Below are positions 23,666 to 35,142 of a stretch of DNA of 64,000 bases, one piece after another; positions within the stretch are counted from its first letter, which is position 1; every line of letters starts with the position of its first letter. Position numbers and translations under genes: made by a program. The notes beneath the pieces were generated by a model, which saw only the letters and a program-made list of their open reading frames with translations, did no database searches and was not told where the DNA came from. Source of the DNA: Gyrodactylus bullatarudis (Eukaryota; Platyhelminthes; Monogenea; Gyrodactylidea; Gyrodactylidae); contig SSNU01000075.1 in NCBI GenBank assembly GCA_012064415.1, positions 818,686 to 882,685 of the forward strand, given 5' to 3'.

Positions 23666-24594
23666 ATTTTTCCCTGGTCTGAATGGAGGACAAGGGTTTC
23701 TCAATAGGTTGTACGCCAAGAAAAGGTGAAAAATCGATATTTTTATTATTTTAATTTGAATTCTGGGTATTCCATGTATTGTAGATTCAAATTAATAAAT
23801 TTACTAAAGTACACGGAGAAAAACAAGGATTTTAATTAACTTTTAAAACAAAAAATAAAAACAGATGGTCTTGAAATCATGGCAAAACATCCAGTGCATA
23901 CTGGAAAGGTAAATTCATCGTGAATAAGAAAATAATATTGATAATATCTATTTTAATTAGGTCCACAAAAATATTTATGAAAAACTTCTTTTGAAATTTG
24001 AAAATATAAGAATTTTTTTGGCGTATTGAGTCTATTTAACACATCAAGTCAATCCCTTCAAAAGTAAGCTTTGGAATTCAGATTATTTTTAAGAAATGAA
24101 TTGTTAGCGCATACCCAGTCGCAGCCAAAAAATAGGTTGAATTCGCTGATTATATATTTAACTTTTTGTTAGATTCTAAACTCATAATGAAGGTTAGAGG
24201 ACAACAAGCGTATATTCGAGGGATAAACGTTATATTTCGCCGGGTCTCTTCAGACTCTACCCCGGTTAACATATATATACTATTACAATGCTCTATTTAT
24301 ATAATTGTGTACACATTGTACGTTTAATCACTATGTACCAAGTGTACACCGAGTTTCCACATTGACCAATTAGTTGTACAGATTAGTTGTACGGATAATA
24401 AGGAAACTTTCAACAAGATTAAGTTGAAGATCCTTTGAAGAAGGACGCGGATGTGACAGGGGATGAAAGAGAATTTCTTTATAAACTTCAACTAGCTATG
24501 TGGCCTATGTAAGCTTCCTCTCTGTTTAAAATTTTATAATTTTAAAGGGACACATTACTTATAATGTAATGAATACTCACCACTAAGATATAGA

Positions 24595-24809
24595 TTCAGC
24601 AAAAGAGTCGGAACTTCCATTGATAGGCCAAAAACATAATCATCTTTTTTTAATTTCTGATGTTTTCCAATTACAGTTTGATCTAGAGATGAACAAAAGA
24701 AAATTATTGATGTACAATTTTGATAATTTATATTGACCTCTAGGGGATCAAAGAATAAAACATTTAAGCGAAATGTGGACGCAGAAAAAATCTTAAACGT
24801 ATTCATATC
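24595..24809 (-). other. Exon-like open segment, unrecognised
   Basis: On the minus strand an AAACAG acceptor at 24,810 precedes about 72 open codons that end at a GTGAGT donor at 24,594. The encoded peptide includes FSASTFRLNVLFFDPLEV and QNCTSIIFFCSSLDQTVI. I know no family for it, and could not find phase-compatible neighbouring exons, so it stays a candidate. Confidence 0.25.
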
Positions 24810-27640
24810 TGTTTATTCACTCTGAATTTTAGAAAAATGGATTTACCCCCTAGTTGAAGGGTAGGATTTTCCATCATCCGAATTTGTCCTCAGATTTGTT
24901 CTCTGAGAAACAGCATAGACAAGTGATGTTAATAGATGCTTTGAATTGAACTGTATCAGTATCAAAATAATTGGGAAATTTCAGAGCTATAGTTAAATGT
25001 ATGAAGATAAGATTTTACTATTTTAACAAAAAACTGATTTTTTGCCTCATTTTAATTAACATTATCCAGACGAAAAGAAAACGAATAGAACAGACTCGAG
25101 TTTTCATTGAAATTCTCACCTAATCTTCACTTTTCATTACTTGGAAGTAGACATGGAGTTAGGTTTCAGCTTCAAAATTTATATTTCAGTTGAATTTAGA
25201 CCATTCGATAAGTTTTTATTTCTAGATAAACTGGGTATGTTTCATTGAAAATAACCTAATTATTATGAATTTAAGTGGTTCATAAATTGTGAAAGAAGCT
25301 ACGGAATATTTATTTCTCTTTTCCTCAGAAATATCTTGGGTGTGAAAAGGGGCTTGATCTACTGGCAAAACAGTCTATTTCGTTGATGACAAAAGTAAAG
25401 ATATAATTTGACAATTAATATTTATTTATTTAAATACCTATCGAATGGCCAAAATTTCAACTGAAACTGATTTTTATGTATGAGATAAAAAAAGGTTCAA
25501 TGTGATAAGCAGAAAGCAAGACTCTTACTCTTACTCATTATCAACTAAAGAGTAGCTTAAAAGAAGAGGGCGTTACATTTTAACTGGTATAGTTGTAAAA
25601 TCCCTTGTCGGCATTTGTAATCAATTTTACTTTGTTGGTTATGAATATCAACTCTATTGCCTATAAAACTTTCTAGAGTATGTTCATTAAAAAAGAGGAA
25701 AACTGAAATCAGATTTGTTTCTTGTCTAGGCTTGCGTAAGATCAAAGAAATAAAACTAATTATTGTTAGCTGTTTTTTTTGAAAAAAAATCAATCAAATT
25801 TTAATTGACTGGAAATTATTCAATATGATAGTTTATTCTTATTTCAAGAGTCAAGATATATTCTAAACTCATACTTGGTGATTGTTAAAATGATCAAGAA
25901 CATTCTAGAATAATCCATACTTTAATTCTATTGGTCAATACCCAACTTCATTCTCATTGGTTGACAAATAAAATCTACTACATCTTTACTAAAGTTTTAG
26001 TCCAGCTATCAAAAACTATTTATTTGATTCAAATGCTAAAAATAGAGGGGACCTTCTTTAATTTGATCAGTGTACTTCTGAGTTTTATCATAGAATAAAT
26101 ACACTGAAACCTTGAATACACTGTAACACCTTGATTTCAAGTTAATGTGTTACTGATCTAAAAACTAGCAATGAAGCCGAATCAGACGATATTCGAAATT
26201 CATCGTGGGTAAAAAAACTTTCGAGAACTCCATGTTAATCCTTAGGTTAAGTCCTATGGAATTTTTTTCATGAGTTACACTGGTTATTATTCAAACGCAA
26301 TTACTTTTAGTTCTGGAGTTATCGATCAAAAATTGGGTCATTTCTTGATCCAAAAACGTTTTAGTTTGTTTTTCGAAAAAAGTCACATTTCTATGAAGGA
26401 TTATAAGACGTTTTTGACGAATTATTGAGCTGAGATCTTTGCGAAATCCAGGAAATTCATAGATTTCTTACTGAATGGGTGGTAAACAAAGTAATTTCTG
26501 AGCCTTGAATGAACAACTATGGATTGCGATAATAAAATTTGATTGGTCAGGGCTCGTGTTTGACTCCTTACGTTGATTTTCTTTTGAGTCTATGAATTGG
26601 CGCGTTGAATTTAGAAATTATTTATTTCGAAATAAAATGTTCAAGATGACTTTTTATTTTTCGAGGAACAAATTATCAAGTGTAAAATGTTAGAGAGAAA
26701 TATGGAAATAATTAAGGGGAAAACTTTCTTGCTGATAAGGCAGCATTTGAATTCATTTATACTTTATTTATTAGTAATTTTATTGTTGAATAATTACCTT
26801 GTTATTGTATTATTATTATTTATCGAAAGAGGGAAATGTTGATTAAAAATAAACCTAGACATTAGATTATTTTAATGAAGAGAAAAAACCATGGTACAGA
26901 TTTGATTAGTTATTCATAACTAGCGATATACTTTTTTGAACAGTCAAGTGTTGGGTGTACTTTACATTCATAACAGTTAAAAAAAGAACTTGCAAGGATG
27001 GCCAGAATCACAATTTAAACTATTTCTTATGAAATTCTGACGTTTTAATAACTTATTCACATTCTAGAATCATTTAGATCACTTGAAGCCTGTCAACCCA
27101 TATCAGAAAATATGTCTCCATTTAGCTAAAAAAAGAAATCTTCTTAAGTCTAAAGCTCACTTGTTGGATCATATTTATTACAGCAGGAAGTGAAATCTAT
27201 AGTGATTACTGATCATATAATTACTCTTTGAATTTTCAACAAAGATATCACAGAATAAATACTGATTTCTAAGCTAGAAATTAGCTAGAAAATGTCCCTG
27301 CAGGACTAGGTCCTATTATAAAAAATTGAAATTATAAATAGAGATCGACTGGTTGAAAAAAATGACTAAAAGATAAAATAAGACTATTGTTATCTGAATG
27401 CAACACTGGTGACATTACCTCCTTTCAATGATAATGAATGAAACTAGAACTCTGAAGAAATTAGATAAAGTATCTTGATTTCCCTAAGTTATTTTTCTAT
27501 TGTGACTGAAAAAATACTTGAAGAATCGTTACTGATAACTATATATATATTATTTCAAAGAATGGATTCAGATTTGCAAAGATTTTTCTAAACTATTTTG
27601 ATTATTACTGTTTTTATATATATCTTCATTATTTATTTTT

Positions 27641-27760
27641 CTAAACCCTTACTTATAATTGAACATAACAATTATTTTTAATATGGAAATGATAATTGTA
27701 AAGCAGAACATATGAATTGTTCAATAAATTTTCATTTCATTTCATTTAAATTTTTTTAAG
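27641..27760 (+). repeat. Possible LINE 3' tail
   Basis: A candidate AATAAA (27,724) is followed by TTTTCATTTCATTTCATTT. Simple-repeat tails after a polyadenylation-like signal are typical of 5'-truncated LINEs. No coding remnant is visible upstream. Confidence 0.3.
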
Positions 27761-28351
27761 AATAACGACTTTGAGGAAGAATAGATCATTAAAAAATGTT
27801 TCTTTCGATCAAAGGATTAATTTAACGACTTCAAGACCTTTTTTACGTATCCTAAATCATAGAGAGATGTCTTTTCTACGATAGAATTTGTTTTCATATT
27901 TTCTTTTAACTTTGACAATTTTATGACTCAAACTTATTTTGTTTAAATTTCATTTTGGAAAATCAGGACGAACCTTGTTCTTGAAACTAGCCTCGTTTTT
28001 AGAATTTCTATCTCAGAAGCAGTTCTGAAAATTTCCAGGATTTGACCCAACTGAATTCCTTATTTGACCCAATAAAGTGTCAATAGCAAATAAAAAAATG
28101 AATTCGAAATTTTGAACCCTGATAAATTATTCATAGCTTCAAAATTATAAATTATTAACACAGACAATCAGTTTCATCTCACTTTTTGGACTATTTTTCA
28201 GAATTATAAAACACCTCAACACATGAGGCACAATTATGAAAATAAGATTTTGGAAATCGTTGATTAGAGAAGAAATTCGATTGATCCAAGGTTTCAAGAT
28301 TTTTCTTCAAATCTCACGCCAGGAGAAGAATACGGCATGAATTCGAAATAC

Positions 28352-28432
28352 TGTGTGAGTCCAAACTATTTTTATCAGGATAATCGAAATGTTTTTTTAT
28401 TCTAATCTTAATTTACCTTCAAAATGATGTTT
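28352..28432 (+). repeat. NVFYSN coding repeat, 5'-end fragment
   Basis: CTATTTTTATCAGGATAATC and ATGTTTTTTTATTCTAATC match the start of copies at 1 and 13,195. The match is lost after about 80 bases. Confidence 0.6.
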
Positions 28433-29049
28433 AGAAAACATGGACCTATTAGGGAAGTCGGTAAGAAAATAAATTTGAAAAATGTGCACCCTAGCCTAAT
28501 GTACAACAGTCAAAAGAAGAAAATACTTTAAAGTGAGAAACAGATGAATAGGAACAAGAGACGGACACTATGTTTATTTTTCTAACATGAATTTCATTGA
28601 GATTTTTTGGCACTTTATACAAGTACAGATATGATAGAGTAGAGATATGAATCATTCTTATTTTAACTGAGAAGACTGCTAGCATTAACACACAATGGTA
28701 ACTGCCTATGAGAGGACCACTTCAGAGGAATTTAGTAAATTTAATTTCTATACTAATGAGGCACAGATTGATGTTACTTCTCAAGACTAAAATTCTCTTT
28801 AAGGAACACTTAGAAACAAATTTTAGTCAAGCTCATGTCTTTTAACGCTACCATTATTATGTTGATATTTATCATCAGAAATTAAGATTGATATTTAATT
28901 TAAATAAAAGTAGACTTTACTATAGAAGCAATTTAACGCAGTCAATTAAAATGGTTGGTCAATGTCGGGACTGAGATTATTTAACCCTTCAAGTCACAGT
29001 AGCTCATATATGGGACAGATAACTTTCTCAAGCCATAATTCTAGCATTA
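28433..29049. other. Gene-free stretch
   Basis: A TTAACCCTTCAAGTCAC end of the TTAA-element family lies at about 28,980. Nothing else stands out. Confidence 0.4.
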
Positions 29050-29411
29050 TTAACCCTTTCGTGAGGTTCGCCCGATATAGGGCGATCATTTAAAGTAGGA
29101 AATTCTCAGTTATTACGCAGGTCTCAACAGTATCACATAATCTATTCTATAGTTCACGCTAAACAAATCCGAAAAATACCAAAATGTCTCAAAGAGATAT
29201 CTAAATTTGGATAAAATAACCAAGATTAGTAAAATTTGGTTTTCATCTACTTATTAGTAGATGGGAAATTTAATAGAAAATCGACTTTCTTAGATGGGGT
29301 CATATGAATCCTTATTGAATAGAATTTCCATTAGAATCTCATTTAGAATGGTCCTATATCAATTTTGAGTCTTTTTCTAGATTGGTTTTCTTATCGTCTC
29401 AATAGGGTTAA
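29050..29411. mobile_element. TTAA-flanked (piggyBac-like) MITE
   Basis: TTAA at 29,050-29,053 is followed by CCCTTTCGTGAGG, and CTCAATAGGG precedes TTAA at 29,408-29,411. Near the left end TCGCCC-GATATA-GGGCGA can form a hairpin. A longer relative in the opposite orientation is at 57,333-58,044. TTAA duplication and CCC...GGG ends are the signature of piggyBac-superfamily insertion; no transposase is encoded. Confidence 0.65.
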
Positions 29412-31470
29412 ATGAACTATGACTTATCAAGCTACAATATTTTATTGAGAAGTTATGACAATTTAAAAATATAACAATTTCCTAGAAAATATAGAACGTT
29501 CTCTTAAAAAAACCACTTACAGAGATCGAAATGGAAATAGAAAGAAAGCATTCACGTAGAATTCGAAAATGATCAATTTTTGGGCCAATAACTCTTAATT
29601 TGGTTTTTGAAAAAATAGAATATTCGTCATTTTGAAACCATACTAAATTTCCAATCTCAGTGATGTACCTTGAAAAAAATTTCTCTGGGTCTTTAAGGGT
29701 CAGGAGATATAAACCTAATTGACGGTCACGGCCTCACTTCGATTCTCGGCAACTGTAAACTGAAGAGTCTCAATAAAGAAGAAACGCGTGTATTCCTACT
29801 ATACATGTTTGGAATTGATTTTTTTCTTGCTAACTCGATGCACGTTGAGAGCTATCCGTAATGAAATGTTGAGTTTTTTCCATTCAAGTCGAATTGGATT
29901 TTCACGAAAATCACATTTTTCATCAGAGTCTCAGAATTTCTGGAGATTTTCATAATAGCCGATTCATAAGGCGCACTTTTACTTTAGAAAAAGTTTGACA
30001 CATTCCAAATATCAACGAAAATTTTTGTTCTTCTAATCTATCTTGAGAAAGCTCTCAAATTTATCGGGTATTAAGTTTATTTTCTTGAAAAAATCCCAAT
30101 AGATTTTGTAATGATTAATTTACGTTATGAAGAGATGTTATTTACAATCTCTATTTACACACCAATGGATCATTTCATAAGGTTAAAATAATCTCGCCTT
30201 GTATCATGGATATAGTAACTTTCAAAAATAAGACTAATTATTATCGTTGTATTATATTATTGTTACTAAAGCAGTGTGCACTGGGTTGATGTAAAGCAAT
30301 CCAAAATATAGAGGGGAAATAAAGAATATCTTTAACCTTTTCTATAGATGAAAAAAAGTAAAGGATCTGGCAGGTATCTGATATTAAACAACACATTGGA
30401 TTATAATCTATCAACTGATTTAATAAAATATATTTTCCTTATATGCATGGAAAAGGAATATTGAGTATCAGACAGATTAAATGTTTTTATAATAATGGAA
30501 GGAAAAAAAGAAGTTTTGCCAAATTCTCAATGTTTTTAAAATTTTTTTGGAACTCAAAGTGATCTTGGAATGGGTTCAAATGTTTTTACTTGTCATCAAA
30601 ATTAAGATAAACAAGAAAGTGCACTGATTGACGCTCAATAAAAAAAACTGCTCGACTTTCTTGGGTTTGTTTTGAAAATATTGATATGCTAGACTTTTCA
30701 AAATTTCCAGATCTTAATCATGTGAGTTTTCTGAATATACAAACGGATTTTTCGTCGACAAAAATGTATTCATTCAAAGAAATCTAAAACTCACAAGAAT
30801 TTTCGAGAATTCCCAATAAATCCAATGGCCCAGCTAGTCTTGGTTATTGAAATACCTTCAGATTGAGTGGGTTGGATATCATGACTAACCAGAGATCGTT
30901 GATACCTGTAATTGCTAAAATGATATAGCTTTAGTTTATTTTATTAAAATTCTATAGATTTTGCAGAAGCAATTTGAAAAATAATTCTGGTATAATTTTG
31001 ACGTTTTTTTAGAATTTTGAAATCTTATCAAAATTTGCAATCAGAGTGAAATTCGTTGGCATACTCTTCGTGCCTCTATTTTAATAAACAGGCCATGGAA
31101 AGAGGAAAAAACATGCAATCGTTTTTTTGCCGGGTAAAAATTCTCTTTTCAATAGAGAATTTATCATTTAATGTTTGCCATGTAAATAACTCAATAAATG
31201 AATATATGGAATTTCCACATGTATCGAAATAACGTAAACCTTGAGAGAGATTACAATAAAAGAAAACAATTACTATTGACATGTGATTTCTATCTCAGGC
31301 TTTGATAATAAATGTAATAAGAAGCAATATACATTTTTATTTCTGTAAAGATAGGGACAATGAAAAACATAAATATATTAGTGATTAGAATTTAGAAATA
31401 ACAATCTTTTTCATAAAAGAAACCTATTACTATAGAGCACTGCTTTTCTTCTAAAGGATCTTTCAAACTC
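29412..31470. other. Gene-free region
   Basis: No supported gene or repeat boundary. The block around 29,700-29,810 is richer in G+C and could be a decayed LTR or exon, but no frame is convincing. Confidence 0.4.
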
Positions 31471-31473
31471 GCT

Positions 31474-31535
31474 TGGCCCAGGTGGTATAGTTCATAAACC
31501 AAATTATCTATTGTTACATACAAAGTTCAAATCTA
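31474..31535 (+). repeat. tRNA-derived (SINE-like) remnant
   Basis: TGGCCCAGGTGG resembles a pol III A box, and AAAGTTCAAATC, some 38 bases further on, resembles a B box. No cloverleaf with paired acceptor ends is obvious, so this is not called a functional tRNA. Confidence 0.25.
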
Positions 31536-31989
31536 AGCCCATTTGAATTTTGAAATTAGCTTCCTAGATTAACATTACCAAATGTTGAGTTGATTATTGA
31601 ATTTCGCTAGTTTTCGAAGAACAGCGCTGCTCTAACCTATTGTTATAGCAAAATGAGATCATAGTTTTTGGATAGATTTTGAAAACTATTTCTTTCGACA
31701 CCAAATTTACTATTCGTTATCTCTATGAAAATGTTAAACTATTAAATTTTATTTCTGGTGGAGGAACTCATTTTGAGGATTTGAAGATAAGACGAGTAAT
31801 TAGTGATAAATTAATAAAATATGTGTCCTCTTATTGGTTGGTTTGAGAATACAATTAGGGAGGGAGTTGGGTTAGATTTACCATAATGAGGACGAATTTC
31901 TGTGATTTTCTATGGCCAATTTCTTGATCTGAATAATCCCTATAGAATTTATTTAAATATTGAGTTTTTTTTAATATTATTATAAGATC

Positions 31990-32460
31990 TGCCAAACCAT
32001 GGATTTTCACCATAAATATTCTTCCGGAATATCTCTTCCTCAATTAAGGATAAGAGTAATCAAAATCGACATGAATTACCAAAAATGGTTGCTAAAATTT
32101 ATCAAAAATAAAGAAGCCAAAATCATCAAGTGTATAAAGTCTAATCCTAAACCTGGGTTCCAAATATTGAACAATTGTTTCAGATTTAAGAATAAAAAAT
32201 TCCCAACCGTTGATATTAATCCTAATACCTTAAACTTATTTTTTATTTCCTGTTTATTTTTCTTCATCCTAATTTTTCCTATGAATTCATTAGCTTTGAT
32301 GATTTTGTAAATATTATTGAATCTATTAAACACAAAAAATCGAAAGACATGTTTAATATCTCGATTGAAATTATTTTAAACTGTTCTAAAGCTTTTTGCT
32401 ATCCCTATATTCATTTTATTACTTCAAAATATTCATCAAATTTTTCTGTATAAATAATTC
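31990..32460 (+). pseudogene. LINE ORF2 remnant, region before the reverse transcriptase
   Basis: Two overlapping frames read IKSNPKPGFQILNNCFRFK and then, after a frameshift near 32,260, EFISFDDFVNIIESIKHKKS with KDMFNISIEIIL. This is the usual linker between endonuclease and reverse transcriptase in CR1/Jockey-type LINEs (nPk.f..lN...; f.i..v...I..lk..Ks.d....). The reverse transcriptase of what is probably the same element starts at 35,143 on the same strand; the intervening 2.7 kb is mostly a Penelope-like element of opposite orientation. Confidence 0.6.
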
Positions 32461-32511
32461 ACGTAAATTTTCAAATACGTCCGAAAATCCATTGAAAATC
32501 ATATTAAAATT

Positions 32512-32714
32512 GAAAAAAGAAGATATATTAACACCAAATACGTATTTCTTAAAGGATCATCAGTGGTATCACTTTAAAAATGATAAGAGTTAAATAATTG
32601 AATGAAAATAATAATTTACAAATATGAAAGAAATAGTAAAAGTTTTAGAAATAAGAATAAATGCAAGCTGAAAAAACACCAAAACTCTCCAATAATTAGC
32701 AACAGTGGAGAGAA
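32512..32714 (-). repeat. Penelope-like element 3' region
   Basis: This segment follows the stop codon of the element's ORF. It is repeated, diverged, at 63,311-63,490 without any coding sequence, which identifies it as the element's own 3' end rather than host flank. It holds the hammerhead-like motif at 32,531-32,569. Confidence 0.7.
32531..32569 (-). ncRNA. Hammerhead-ribozyme-like motif of the Penelope-like element
   Basis: Read on the minus strand from 32,569: AUACCA (stem I strand), CUGAUGA (invariant core box 1), UCCUUUAA (stem II region), GAAA (box 2), UACGUAUU (tiny stem III, A-U/U-A/A-U around a CG loop, ending in an AUU cleavage triplet), UGGUGU (closing stem I, 6 pairs with one G-U). 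Penelope-like elements are known to carry hammerheads with very short stem III. Stem II is not properly paired here, as if a few bases before GAAA had been lost, so activity is doubtful. The copy at 63.3 kb keeps stem III through a compensatory change. Confidence 0.5.
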
Positions 32715-32726
32715 AAGTGAAAAAGC

Positions 32727-34817
32727 TCACATCGGCCAAGGTAGTTGAAGATTATATGAATAGTTTTTCTGAACACATAGATTAGGTTTGTGTTGATTGA
32801 TAAAGAATTTCTCCTTTACCCACACATCTATGCTGTCATCTCCAGGGTTTTTATATAAAACGGAAAAATTTGAAATTGAAGCAACGTGGTTTTCTTGTTT
32901 AAGATGTCTAGTAACGGCGGTATCCTTATGTAAATGATCATTCGATCTTGTAGACAATTTCCTAATAGTTCTTCCTATGTAAGAAGCGCCACAATCACAT
33001 TGGAATTTATAAACTAATAGAGTTTTCTCTTCAGGCTTGAGTAAATCCTTATGAATCAAACTGAACAATCTCTGTGTTTTAAATACAATTTTCAATTGTA
33101 TATTATTATAATGTTGATCGATGAGATTATTAAGTCTTCTTCTTATATCATTACTGAAACCATCTCCTTTGAAGTTAAGCTTCATGAAAATAGTGATTTT
33201 ATCCACCTCTTCTGTTTCAACTTCCTCATCTATAACCATAGGTTGATTGATGAATTTGTCAACAAATTTAGAAGGATAACCATTTTCCATTAAACATGAC
33301 TTCGAATTCTCTATTTCATTTTTCCATTCCTCAGGACTCGCGATTCTTCTTATCCTCTTCCCTAGACCAATTACTAAGCCAATTTTATGAGATATAGGAC
33401 TGAAACTAGCATAATGAAGATACTTCCCGTTATCAGTCTTCTTCTTATAAATATTTCTTAAAATTGATCCATCTTCTTTTCTGGTTAATTTTACATCTAG
33501 AAAACTCAAAATACCATTAGATTCTCTTTCCATAGTGAATTTAATGTTCGGATGAAATGAGTTCATCTTAAAGAAAAAATCATCTATTGATACATTAGAT
33601 TTCATCAAAATAAAAGTGTCGTCGACATATCTGATGTAAACATCAGTGAAAGTATTGATAGTCTCAGACATCTTATTCATCTCTAACCAACCTAAGAAGA
33701 TATCAGCTAATAGAGGACTAAGAGGTGAGCCCATAGCTATCCCATCTTTTTGAATGAAAACTTTGTTTTGAAATGACAATGGAACATTAGTACAACAGAT
33801 TCTTATAAGAGACGCAATCTCATTACTTTGCATTTCAAAACCATCATGTTCATCTATGAAAGATTTTATGATAGTAAGAGTCTCCTCGATAGGTATACTA
33901 GGAAATAATGAACTTACATCTAATGAAACCATTTCATTTGAACCTATATTTAAATCCTTAATTCTATCAACAAAAGAAAACGTATCTTTTACAACATATT
34001 TAGTATAATAATTATGTATAGGCTTTAAGATACCGATAAGCCATTTTGCTAAATTATGTTGCGGACATGACGACATATCCAAGATCGGCCGAATCGGGAA
34101 AACTTCTGGGATTACATTATCTACAATCTTATGTGTCTTTGGATGTAGGTATAATCTTGACATCCTTGTATGTTTCATCGCTATAAAATTTCTGGTTTTA
34201 TCAGAAATTATATTCCTATCAAACAATCCCTTTGCTATTTTATACATGGAACGTTCCATGGACTCTATTTCTTTATAATATGTTGTTCTATCTCTCCCGG
34301 TATTAACAATTTTACTCTCATCAGAGAGAAAATCTAAACCTGCTTTATAATAGTCATCCTTATACATTATAACTATTCCCTTCCCTTTATCAGGTTTTGT
34401 AAGAAAAATGTTTTCATTAGATTTAAGTTCTTTTAGTGCTACAAAATGCTTATCAGTAAGTAAACTAGATCTAAGAGGTTTTCGATCAAAACTTCTATAA
34501 ATAGTTAAAAGATCGAGTTTAAACTTCTCTGTATTTGAATTGTCTTTGCGGTTCTTTGTTAGACCTAGTTCATACATTAAACGTTCAAAAGCCGCTTTGT
34601 CTTCAATTTCATTTTTACGTTTGGGAATACAAAAATTAGGACCAAGTGATAGGACTTCCTTCTGTTCCTTAGATAACTCAATATCTGTGAAGTTGAAGAT
34701 TCCTTTTTCATGAAAACGAAGACTTTTTCCAAATTCTTTGAATAGATCTTCATACTTATGGTTTTTAATAGATTCTCCTGATTCAACAAAGAATCGTAGT
34801 AAAGCATTATTAAAATC
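32727..34817 (-). CDS. Penelope-like element: reverse transcriptase with GIY-YIG endonuclease, 5'-truncated
   Basis: The frame is open without interruption from 34,817 to the stop at 32,727 (about 696 codons; first in-frame ATG at 34,577, giving 616 residues). Counted from that Met: reverse-transcriptase motif A SLDVSSLFPS near 220; motif B GIAMGSPLSP near 281; catalytic YVDD near 317. A GIY-YIG-type endonuclease with its Cys pair (CDCGASYIGRT) sits near 529 and a His-containing end (RHLKQENH) follows. This combination is diagnostic of endonuclease-bearing Penelope-like retroelements. Before the Met the frame still reads as family sequence (ELSKEQKEVLSLGPNFCIPK), so the true N-terminus is lost. 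No frameshift or stop inside suggests recent insertion. It lies antisense within a split LINE. Confidence 0.9.
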   Translation of the reverse strand, partial: DFNNALLRFFVESGESIKNHKYEDLFKEFGKSLRFHEKGIFNFTDIELSKEQKEVLSLGPNFCIPKRKNEIEDKAAFERLMYELGLTKNRKDNSNTEKFKLDLLTIYRSFDRKPLRSSLLTDKHFVALKELKSNENIFLTKPDKGKGIVIMYKDDYYKAGLDFLSDESKIVNTGRDRTTYYKEIESMERSMYKIAKGLFDRNIISDKTRNFIAMKHTRMSRLYLHPKTHKIVDNVIPEVFPIRPILDMSSCPQHNLAKWLIGILKPIHNYYTKYVVKDTFSFVDRIKDLNIGSNEMVSLDVSSLFPSIPIEETLTIIKSFIDEHDGFEMQSNEIASLIRICCTNVPLSFQNKVFIQKDGIAMGSPLSPLLADIFLGWLEMNKMSETINTFTDVYIRYVDDTFILMKSNVSIDDFFFKMNSFHPNIKFTMERESNGILSFLDVKLTRKEDGSILRNIYKKKTDNGKYLHYASFSPISHKIGLVIGLGKRIRRIASPEEWKNEIENSKSCLMENGYPSKFVDKFINQPMVIDEEVETEEVDKITIFMKLNFKGDGFSNDIRRRLNNLIDQHYNNIQLKIVFKTQRLFSLIHKDLLKPEEKTLLVYKFQCDCGASYIGRTIRKLSTRSNDHLHKDTAVTRHLKQENHVASISNFSVLYKNPGDDSIDVWVKEKFFINQHKPNLCVQKNYSYNLQLPWPM

Positions 34818-34849
34818 TTATTAATCTTATCTTAATTATTAATTGTATT

Positions 34850-35141
34850 CCTTAAAATCTCTTTTGTTTGATAGACTCCGAAGTCTCTTCAATGAAATTG
34901 TAAAGAAAAATATTTCATTCAACAATAAAGATCTGTAAAAATTTATGATATAATATGACAATAAAGATTATTATTATTAATAAATTCTCATTTTCATGTC
35001 AATTAGGTTTGTGTTCTCTAGGATTCTCATTATTTGCTAGTTAGGCTTAGGAATGCCAGTAATATTTGAGCTATTTAGAAAGGAGTAAATATCGATAATT
35101 CTTTCCTGATTTAAATCATTCGACTTATCAACAATAAGTGG
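34850..35141 (+). repeat. LINE 3' end plus flank, duplicate 1
   Basis: These 292 bases recur without length change at 36,304-36,595 (offset 1,454). They contain the LINE's last codons (LRSLFNEIVKKNISFNNKDL, stop), its ATT-repeat tail ending near 34,982, and about 155 bp of sequence after the tail, which starts with a family-F end (CATTTTCATGTCAATTAGGT). Confidence 0.85.
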
Positions 35142-35142
35142 A

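Larger units (their letters stand above)
21801..27640. other. Gene-poor region with scattered repeat remnants
   Basis: No complete gene found. Paired CCAAT/ATTGG boxes lie at about 25,930-25,965. Coding-like islands are at 24,427-24,509 (+) and 24,595-24,809 (-), but I could not link them into a gene. A diverged piece of the TTAA-element family is at about 26,290-26,540. Confidence 0.4.

Noticed and set aside
31474..31535. Functional tRNA gene
   Set aside because: Box A- and box B-like words are present, but no acceptor-stem pairing or complete cloverleaf could be drawn.
32396..32593. 65-codon plus-strand frame at 32,396-32,593
   Set aside because: Its second half is the antisense of the Penelope-like element's 3' region, repeated with a stop at 63.3 kb, so it is not a gene.
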